Below, piece by piece: positions 57,630-64,000 of a stretch of DNA of 64,000 nt. The notes below the pieces were generated by a model. It made no database searches. It was not told the origin of the DNA and saw only the letters and a list, made by a program, of their open reading frames with translations. Location: positions 632,820-696,819 of the forward strand of contig NZ_NTGB01000001.1 of NCBI RefSeq assembly GCF_003072505.1, given 5' to 3'. Each line of letters starts with the position of its first letter. Position 1 is the stretch's first letter. A program made the position numbers and the translations under genes. The DNA is from Polynucleobacter rarus. GTDB taxonomy: Bacteria > Pseudomonadota > Gammaproteobacteria > Burkholderiales > Burkholderiaceae.

Positions 57630-58739
57630 ATGAGTGAAACTAACGCCAAATTGAATCGTAAAAAATCATTTAAGATTTTCTTTATCCTATTGATTATTGT
57701 CTTAATCGCTTATTTGGGGTATCAATTTTCGATTGGGATGCATTACGAAACTACTGATAACGCCTATGTAAGCGCTCCGCAATTGCAGGTTAGCTCGCAA
57801 GTGGAAGGGACTATCTCTGCAGTCTTAGTCGCTGAAACACAATTTGTAAAGGCTGGTGAAACGCTTTATAGGATTGATATGACTGAGTCTAAAATTGCCT
57901 CTGAAATGGCAGACGCCGATTTAGTTAAAGCAGTTAAAACAGTTAGAAGTTTAGTTTTAAATGCGGAACAAAAAAAACAAGACCTCGACCGCGCTAATCA
58001 AGACTATCAAAGGAGAGTTGCCCTAAAAGGTCCAGCAGCTTACTCAACGGAAGAGATTGAGCATTTAAAAACACAGTTCGAAGTCAGTAAAAATCTCTAC
58101 AATCAAGCCCTAGAAAATGCCTACGGTATTACTAAATTTGAAAACATTTCAAGCCACCCTGATGTGATGAAAGCAATCAGTCAAGTAAAAAGAAATTACG
58201 TCACCCTATTAAGGTCTGAAGTGAAGGCCCCAGTTGATGCCGTCGTTGCAAAAAGAAATGCTCAAGTTGGTCAACGTGTGATTCCTGGAACGGTATTAGC
58301 AGGCTTAATTTTAGATGACTCGATGTGGGTAGATGCTAATTTTAAAGAAAATCAATTAGCGAATATTAGGGTGGGTCAACCCGTTGAATTAGAGGCTGAT
58401 ATTTATGGTTCCAAAGTCAGTTTTCCTGGCAAAGTGATTGGTTTTTCACCAGGCACTGGCGCTTCATTAGCATTATTGCCAGCTCAAAACGCAACGGGTA
58501 ACTGGGTAAAGGTTGTGCAACGTTTACCCGTCAGAATCGAGATTGATGCAGAAACTTTAAAAAAGTATCCACTCAAAGTTGGTTTATCGATGGTTGCAAA
58601 AATTGATATTGCGAATCGCAAAGGAATGCCTTTGGAGTCCATGTTGCATAGTGAGCAGATTTCTACCCATATTTTTGAACAGCAAGCACTTGAAGCGGAA
58701 AAGCATGCTTCGATCCTTCTTGCTAAGGCAAATCAATAA
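57630..58739 (+). CDS. HlyD/EmrA-family membrane fusion protein
   Basis: This is a periplasmic adaptor of 369 residues. One N-terminal transmembrane helix (IFFILLIIVLIAYLGYQF) is followed by YETTDNAYVSAPQLQVSSQV, the EmrA signature, then a coiled-coil hairpin (about 80-165) and a beta-barrel (VDANFKENQLANIRVGQPVELEAD). It bridges the MFS pump and the TolC-like channel. The gap to the MFS gene is 2 bases. Confidence 0.93.
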   Translation: MSETNAKLNRKKSFKIFFILLIIVLIAYLGYQFSIGMHYETTDNAYVSAPQLQVSSQVEGTISAVLVAETQFVKAGETLYRIDMTESKIASEMADADLVKAVKTVRSLVLNAEQKKQDLDRANQDYQRRVALKGPAAYSTEEIEHLKTQFEVSKNLYNQALENAYGITKFENISSHPDVMKAISQVKRNYVTLLRSEVKAPVDAVVAKRNAQVGQRVIPGTVLAGLILDDSMWVDANFKENQLANIRVGQPVELEADIYGSKVSFPGKVIGFSPGTGASLALLPAQNATGNWVKVVQRLPVRIEIDAETLKKYPLKVGLSMVAKIDIANRKGMPLESMLHSEQISTHIFEQQALEAEKHASILLAKANQ

Positions 58740-58741
58740 CT

Positions 58742-60304
58742 ATGTCTGCTATTAACCCTCCCTTAACTAAAGGGGGTTCGCCCAACCAAGCGCCATTACA
58801 TGGCATTAAACTCGTCTTAGCAACGATTGCATTGGGTCTTGGTTCCTTCATGAATGTCTTGGATATTTCGATTGCGAACGTCTCTTTGCCAACGATTGCA
58901 GGCGATTTTGCTGTAAGTCCCGCACAAGGCACTTGGGTTATTACTTCTTATGCGGTTAGTGAAGCCATCATGTTACCTCTTACCGGCTGGCTTTCTAGTC
59001 GTTTTGGTGAGATTAGGCAATTCATTATTGCAACCTTGCTCTTCACCTTATTTTCGGTGTTATGCGGGCTTGCATGGTCTTTTCCGGTACTTTTAATTGG
59101 TCGAATTTTTCAAGGTATTGTCGGTGCTTCGATGATTCCACTGTCTCAAGCATTAATTGTTAAAAGTTTTCCACCTGAAAAACGAGGTATGGCTCTTGGT
59201 ATCTGGGCCTTAACGACAATTATCGCGCCGGTTTCTGGCCCTTTAATCGGTGGATGGTTAACCGATCATTACTCATGGCGGTGGGTGTTTTATATCAATA
59301 TCCCCTTTGGTCTGTTATGTACTGGTTTGATTTACTGGCTGATGAAGGGACGCGATAATGTACCTGTCAAAAAACCAATTGATGCGATTGGTTTATTACT
59401 TTTGGCAATTGGTATTGGCTGTCTACAAATTATGCTAGATAAAGGCAATGAACTAGATTGGTTTTCATCGAGCTTTATTTCCACAGTGGCCGTCATTTCA
59501 GTCATCAGCTTAATTAGTTTTGTGATCTGGGAGTTAGGTGAGGAGCATCCAGTCGTTGATTTATCGCTATTTAAGATACCAAATTTCTTAATTTCTTGTC
59601 TTTGCCTATTCATTGGTTCTTTTGCTTTTTATATCTTTGTGGTGATTGGACCTCTGTGGATGCAAACGCAATTAGGATACACTCCAGTCATTGCCGGTAT
59701 GGTCATGGCCAGTACGGGTCTCTTAGCGATTGTTGCGGGACCATTATTTGGCTCACAATTACCTAAGCTTGGAGCACGTCGAGTTGCTACTTTTGGTTAT
59801 ATTTGCTTTGCTATTTCAGCTATTTGGAGTGGGTCGATGACAACCGATGTTGATTTTCACAACTTACAAACGACCCGTTTGATTATGGGTTTTGGGATTG
59901 CTGGATTTTTTGTACCATTAACAGCGATTTCGCTATCGAGACTCAAGGGGCCGCAAATTGCAGCCGGGGCGGGTTTAACCAACTTCTTAAGAAATTTAGG
60001 CGGCAGCATTGGAACAGCTCTAGGCGTAACCATTTGGCAAAATGAAGCCATTCGTAATCATGCCGTATTAAGTGAATCGATTCAACCAAGCAACCTTCAA
60101 TTTATAGAGTTAAGTAATTATCTGACTGGACTTGGATTAGATCAGACGTCTCAATTACAACTTGTTGATCTGTTGGTAACTTCCCAATCCTATATGCTCT
60201 CGACAAATCACTTATTAACGATGTCCGGAATTATTATGCTGAGCTTAATTCCAATTATTTGGTTTGCAAAACCTCCATTCGCAGCTGGTGGTGGGGGCCA
60301 TTGA
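58742..60304 (+). CDS. DHA2-family MFS multidrug exporter (EmrB-like)
   Basis: This is a 14-helix proton antiporter of 520 residues. It has FMNVLDISIANVSLPTIAGDF (motif D1 of DHA2), GWLSSRFGEIRQFI (motif A), GRIFQGIVGASMIPLSQALI and APVSGPLIGGWLTDHYSWRW (motif C). With the two upstream genes it forms an EmrAB-TolC-type system. The substrates are probably hydrophobic compounds. No local regulator gene is present. Confidence 0.93.
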   Translation: MSAINPPLTKGGSPNQAPLHGIKLVLATIALGLGSFMNVLDISIANVSLPTIAGDFAVSPAQGTWVITSYAVSEAIMLPLTGWLSSRFGEIRQFIIATLLFTLFSVLCGLAWSFPVLLIGRIFQGIVGASMIPLSQALIVKSFPPEKRGMALGIWALTTIIAPVSGPLIGGWLTDHYSWRWVFYINIPFGLLCTGLIYWLMKGRDNVPVKKPIDAIGLLLLAIGIGCLQIMLDKGNELDWFSSSFISTVAVISVISLISFVIWELGEEHPVVDLSLFKIPNFLISCLCLFIGSFAFYIFVVIGPLWMQTQLGYTPVIAGMVMASTGLLAIVAGPLFGSQLPKLGARRVATFGYICFAISAIWSGSMTTDVDFHNLQTTRLIMGFGIAGFFVPLTAISLSRLKGPQIAAGAGLTNFLRNLGGSIGTALGVTIWQNEAIRNHAVLSESIQPSNLQFIELSNYLTGLGLDQTSQLQLVDLLVTSQSYMLSTNHLLTMSGIIMLSLIPIIWFAKPPFAAGGGGH

Positions 60305-60339
60305 CCACTGGCAGTTTTTTTAAAAAGCCACCTACGCAA

Positions 60340-61038
60340 TTAGATTTGCCAAACGGGCTCTTTTTTAGACTTTTTTTGAATATCTTGTAACAACTCTTGA
60401 TGTTCACTCAGTTCATTAAGATCAGCTTTGATTACTTTTAAATTTTTGGGAAGTTCGGTCAAAAATTGCATCTGAGAGCTATTCTGTTCGGAATGATCAT
60501 TCGCATCCATCCCTAAATCATTTTGACCCCGGGTCATACACAAGTAGACTTCCGCTAGTAATTCTGCGTCCAATAGAGCACCGTGGAAGGTCCGGTGATC
60601 GTTTCGTACTTCAAACCTTTGACACAGCGCATCTAAATTATTTCGTTTGCCAGGAAACATTTGTTGGGCATCTTTCAGGGTATCAATTACCCCAGAGACC
60701 ATTGAACTAAAGAGTGGATAGCCGGCTTTGCTAAACTCCATATCTAAAAAGCCCATATCAAAAGAGGCGTTATGAATAATCACTTCAGCATCTTTTGTAA
60801 AGCGAATAATTTCTTCGGCTAAATCTTTAAACAGGGGTTTATCACTTAGAAACTCAGCTCGCAAACCATGGATTCGGGCCGCTTCCTCAGGGATATCTCT
60901 TTCAGGGTTGATATAGAAATGAAGGGAATTTCCAGTAAGCCTACGATTGAGAAGTTCAATACAACCAATCTCAACAATTCGGTCACCATTTTTGGGGCTT
61001 AGACCCGTTGTTTCAGTATCAAGAATAATTTGTCGCAT
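60340..61038 (-). CDS. dnaQ: DNA polymerase III epsilon subunit (proofreading 3'-5' exonuclease)
   Basis: This is a DEDDh exonuclease of 232 residues. Exo I is ILDTETTGLSP, Exo II is VIIHNASFDMGFLDMEF, and Exo III is HGALLDAELLAEVY with the catalytic His. A glutamine/leucine-containing C-terminal segment is the part that binds the polymerase alpha subunit in E. coli. It removes misincorporated nucleotides. rnhA is not adjacent in this window. Confidence 0.95.
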   Translation of the reverse strand: MRQIILDTETTGLSPKNGDRIVEIGCIELLNRRLTGNSLHFYINPERDIPEEAARIHGLRAEFLSDKPLFKDLAEEIIRFTKDAEVIIHNASFDMGFLDMEFSKAGYPLFSSMVSGVIDTLKDAQQMFPGKRNNLDALCQRFEVRNDHRTFHGALLDAELLAEVYLCMTRGQNDLGMDANDHSEQNSSQMQFLTELPKNLKVIKADLNELSEHQELLQDIQKKSKKEPVWQI

Positions 61039-61069
61039 AAGTGGATTTTAGCAAACTATTCTTGGTGAA

Positions 61070-61094
61070 ACCCCAAGGTCACTAACCCTGGGGT
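61070..61094 (-). terminator. Hairpin downstream of the RND gene
   Basis: ACCCCA (61070-61075) pairs with TGGGGT (61089-61094), and GG/CC extends it after an A-C mismatch. On the minus strand only TTTC follows, so it is a weak terminator at best. It lies between the RND stop and dnaQ. Confidence 0.35.
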
Positions 61095-61121
61095 AATTCG
61101 ATCTTTGACTCTATTGAAAGA

Positions 61122-64000
61122 TTAATCCGGCATCATTTCTGGCGGGATATTTAAAGGTCCATCACCGGCAATTTTATCCATATAGATATAAATCACTGGA
61201 GTGATATAGAGCGTAATAATTTGAGAGAATACAAGACCACCAACCACAGCAATGCCGAGAGGTTGACGAAGTTCAGCGCCAGCTCCTAGACCAAACGCAA
61301 TCGGTAGGGCACCCATCATAGCGGCTAGAGTAGTCATTAGAATCGGTCTAAAACGAACCAAACAGGCGAGTTTGATGGCCTGATCAGCAGGTAAGTTTTG
61401 GGATCGTTTTGCGTCTAAGGCAAAGTCAATCATCAAAATCGCATTTTTCTTCACAATTCCAATCAGTAACAGAATACCAATCGTAGCAATAATGGTGAGT
61501 TCCATGCCAAAGAGCTGTAAGAATACTAGCGCTCCGATTGCAGCTGAGGGTAAGCCAGCTAAAATCGTTAAAGGATGAATGTAACTTTCGTATAACACAC
61601 CTAAAAGTACATAAATGACTAAAACTGCTGCTATCAATAAGATTGCTTGACCTGACTGACCATCTTTAAAGACTGCTGCGTCACCACCATAACTGGTAAT
61701 AATTGAAGTAGGTAATTTAATCTCTTTAGTGAAATCTTCTAACTTCTTGGTCGCATTACCTAAAGGAACATCGGGCGCTAAGTTAAAGGAAATCGTCACT
61801 GCAGGAATTTGACCTTGGTGGTTCACTGCTATTGGGCCGATAAAGCGTTCAAAGGAGGCAATACCGCTTAGAGGGACCAATTTGTCAGTTGCACGGCCCC
61901 GTAAATAAATGGAATTTAAATCAGATTCAAATTGTTTATCTGCCGCGGTCACCTCCAAGATTACCTGATAAGTATTCACTGGGGTGTAAATGGTCGATAC
62001 TTGTTTTTCACCATAAGCAGAATACAAGGCAGTCCGAATATCCTGCATTGTCACGCCGGCACTAGCAGCTTGCTCGCGATTAATATTGACAAGAACATTT
62101 AAACCCTTTAGTTGTGAATCACTTGTTACATCCCTAAAATCAGGATCTGCTTTCATTTTGGCTTGGACTTTTTCGGACCAGTCGTTCACCCCTTCAATCC
62201 CGACACTTTGGAGAATGTATTGATATCGACTTTTACTTTGTTTACCGCCAAGTTGTAAGTTTTGAATTGGACGCATGTAGACTAATAGCCCTGGAATTTT
62301 TCTGAAGTTCTTCCTCAAGTTTTCCAATACTAAACTCATTTTAGGACGATCACCTTTGGGTTTTAAATTGATGAAGAGTCGGCCAATATTGGTGCCGGTA
62401 CTTGCACCACCGCCCAATACTGATACAAAGGTATCCACATTGGGGTCATTTAAGACAGAGTTTGCTGCTTGATCTTGAAGGGCTAACATTCCTTCAAAAG
62501 AAATATCTTCAGAAGCTTCCGTTGTGATGATAATTTGACCAATATCTTCCTCTGGAAAAAATCCTTTTGGAATCCACATAAACAAAGCGGCTGTGACGGC
62601 AAACGTAGCAAAAGCTACACATAGCACAACAAAACGATGTTTCAATGCAATATCTAGAGTTTTTGAATAACCATTAAAAATCGCATTAAAAAGAACTTCA
62701 AATTTCCTTACAATCCAAGGATCCTTTGGATGATGACCATGTGCAATATTGGGTAAAAACTTACTACACAACATTGGGACGAGAGTTAATGAGACGACCG
62801 CTGAAACCAAGATAGATAAACTCACCACAACAGCAAATTCCCTAAATAGTAAACCGACAGGGCCAGGCATAAAGAAAATTGGGATGAATACAGCCACTAG
62901 CGAAATTGAAATCGAAATAATCGTAAAACCAACTTCTTTACTACCTTTTAGGGCAGCCTTCAAGGGATGCATACCCTCCTCAACATATCGGATGATATTT
63001 TCTAGCACAACAATCGAGTCATCGACTACCAAGCCAACTGCTAAGGTAATGCCAAGAAGGGATACGTTATCTAAACTATAACCCATAAAATACATCAAGA
63101 AAAAAGCCCCTATTAATGAAACAGGTAAGCTCAATGCAGGTATTAATGTGGCAGCAGCTTGTTTTAAAAATAGGAAAATTACAAGGACCACGAGAAGGAT
63201 AGTTAAACCTAAGGTTAAATTAACATCGTGCAGCGATTCTTTAATGGACCTCGAGCGGTCATTGAGTAAATTGACCTTTAGTGAGGCTGGTAATTGTTTT
63301 TCAAATTGTGGAATCATCCCTTTAATAGAATCAACCACTTTTACTGTATTAGCACTAGGCTGTCTGAGGATAGCAATAACAATACTACGTTCATCCTTAA
63401 AGCGCCCTAAGCTTTTGATACTCTCAAAGGACTCTGAAACCTCAGCAACATCTTTGAGTCGAATTGGGTTGCCACTTCGTTGGGCGATCATGAGGTTTGC
63501 ATAATCACTAGCCTTCACCATTTGGGCATTTGCGTAAATCGTTAAAGATTGCCTTGGCCCATCTAAGACCCCAACAGGGGAGTTAGAATTCGCCTTATTA
63601 ATAGCAATATTAAGATCGTCCAATGTTAGGTTATACTGGGCAAGCTTAGCAGGAATAGCCCGGACTCGAACAGCGTATCTTTTTGATCCATAGACTAAAA
63701 CTTGGGCAACTCCGTCAATCGTTGACAGATTGGGTGAGATTAGGTTTTCTGCAAAGTCGGTAATTTGTGCCAAATTCATTGAAGGGGATGTCAAGGCCAA
63801 GAGCAAAACGGGAGCATCTGCTGGATTGACTTTCCGATATGACGGAGGGATCAACATTTCGATAGGGAGCCTTTTTTGGGCTCTTAACATAGCAGCTTGA
63901 ACATCAACTGCAGCCTTGTCAATATCTCGATTATTGTTGAACTCAAGAGTAATACTAGTATTAGCTAAATAATTCGTTGAGCTAATGACATTAATACCAT
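61122..64000 (-). CDS. RND multidrug efflux permease, MdtB/MdtC-like (5' end outside window)
   Basis: This is an inner-membrane proton-driven pump. The frame is open through the end of the window, so at least 959 residues are present. The first visible residues (GINVISSTNYLANTS... then NNNRDIDKAAVDVQAA) belong to the porter domain, and an apparent start at 63890 is internal. Landmarks are DRSRSIKESLHDVNLTLGLT, VGLVVDDSIVVLENIIRYVEEG (the Asp-Asp proton relay), PGPVGLLFREFAVVV and IGIVKKNAILMIDFAL. Similarity is stronger to MdtB/C than to AcrB. Confidence 0.95.
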   Translation of the reverse strand, partial: GINVISSTNYLANTSITLEFNNNRDIDKAAVDVQAAMLRAQKRLPIEMLIPPSYRKVNPADAPVLLLALTSPSMNLAQITDFAENLISPNLSTIDGVAQVLVYGSKRYAVRVRAIPAKLAQYNLTLDDLNIAINKANSNSPVGVLDGPRQSLTIYANAQMVKASDYANLMIAQRSGNPIRLKDVAEVSESFESIKSLGRFKDERSIVIAILRQPSANTVKVVDSIKGMIPQFEKQLPASLKVNLLNDRSRSIKESLHDVNLTLGLTILLVVLVIFLFLKQAAATLIPALSLPVSLIGAFFLMYFMGYSLDNVSLLGITLAVGLVVDDSIVVLENIIRYVEEGMHPLKAALKGSKEVGFTIISISISLVAVFIPIFFMPGPVGLLFREFAVVVSLSILVSAVVSLTLVPMLCSKFLPNIAHGHHPKDPWIVRKFEVLFNAIFNGYSKTLDIALKHRFVVLCVAFATFAVTAALFMWIPKGFFPEEDIGQIIITTEASEDISFEGMLALQDQAANSVLNDPNVDTFVSVLGGGASTGTNIGRLFINLKPKGDRPKMSLVLENLRKNFRKIPGLLVYMRPIQNLQLGGKQSKSRYQYILQSVGIEGVNDWSEKVQAKMKADPDFRDVTSDSQLKGLNVLVNINREQAASAGVTMQDIRTALYSAYGEKQVSTIYTPVNTYQVILEVTAADKQFESDLNSIYLRGRATDKLVPLSGIASFERFIGPIAVNHQGQIPAVTISFNLAPDVPLGNATKKLEDFTKEIKLPTSIITSYGGDAAVFKDGQSGQAILLIAAVLVIYVLLGVLYESYIHPLTILAGLPSAAIGALVFLQLFGMELTIIATIGILLLIGIVKKNAILMIDFALDAKRSQNLPADQAIKLACLVRFRPILMTTLAAMMGALPIAFGLGAGAELRQPLGIAVVGGLVFSQIITLYITPVIYIYMDKIAGDGPLNIPPEMMPD

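Noticed and set aside
61122..63890. RND pump starting at ATG 63890
   Set aside because: The frame continues to the window edge with conserved porter-domain sequence, so the true start is outside.

Overview
The window looks like chromosomal DNA of a low-GC (about 40% by eye) betaproteobacterium of the Burkholderiales. The best match I can suggest is Polynucleobacter or a close relative. This rests on four things: a Bug/TctC solute receptor, an ECF sigma/DUF3619/DUF3106/RDD cassette, the order ilvI-ilvH-ilvC-psd-pssA-leuA-rpsO-pnp-tpiA-secG-tRNA-Leu-nuoA..N, and very tight gene packing. I could run no database search, so the taxonomy is inference.

Layout. (1) 1-1988: 3' part of dnaB, interrupted by two inteins. 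One splits the Walker A motif and carries a LAGLIDADG endonuclease that has lost its catalytic acids. The other is a 143-residue mini-intein. (2) 2224-9700: a four-gene operon encoding a transglutaminase/DUF2126 giant, a circularly permuted ATP-grasp/alpha-E fusion, a second transglutaminase and a GFA-family zinc protein. It is a predicted peptide- or amide-bond metabolism system of unknown product. (3) 9697-14442: Bug receptor, LOG-family protein, fluoride channel, gamma-carbonic-anhydrase-like protein, ABM-domain protein, a methyltransferase gene broken by one amber codon, and an RluF-like pseudouridine synthase. (4) 14547-20191: uup, an atypical SDR, an FtsX-type permease and a group II truncated haemoglobin. 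(5) 20188-22402: the ECF sigma cassette on the minus strand.

(6) 22602-29269: branched-chain amino acid and phospholipid genes. leuA is preceded by a 28-codon leucine-rich leader peptide and mutually exclusive antiterminator/terminator hairpins, a complete transcription attenuator. (7) 29425-33457: rpsO, pnp (with a long hairpin leader), tpiA, secG and tRNA-Leu(GAG). (8) 33504-48776: an unknown exported tandem-repeat protein, then the full 14-gene complex I operon. (9) 48776-55087: Nudix hydrolase, DUF1178, mmsA, SprT-like metalloprotein, D-malate/tartrate dehydrogenase, LLM flavin enzyme and a glycine-zipper protein. (10) 55176-64000: methyltransferase, an EmrAB-TolC-type efflux operon, dnaQ and the 3' part of an MdtB/C-like RND pump.

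The main items for a second look are the leu attenuator (apparently with a leaderless leader ORF), the two DnaB inteins, the amidoligase/transglutaminase operon, the pnp leader hairpins and the amber-interrupted methyltransferase. No gene-free stretch exceeds 300 bases.
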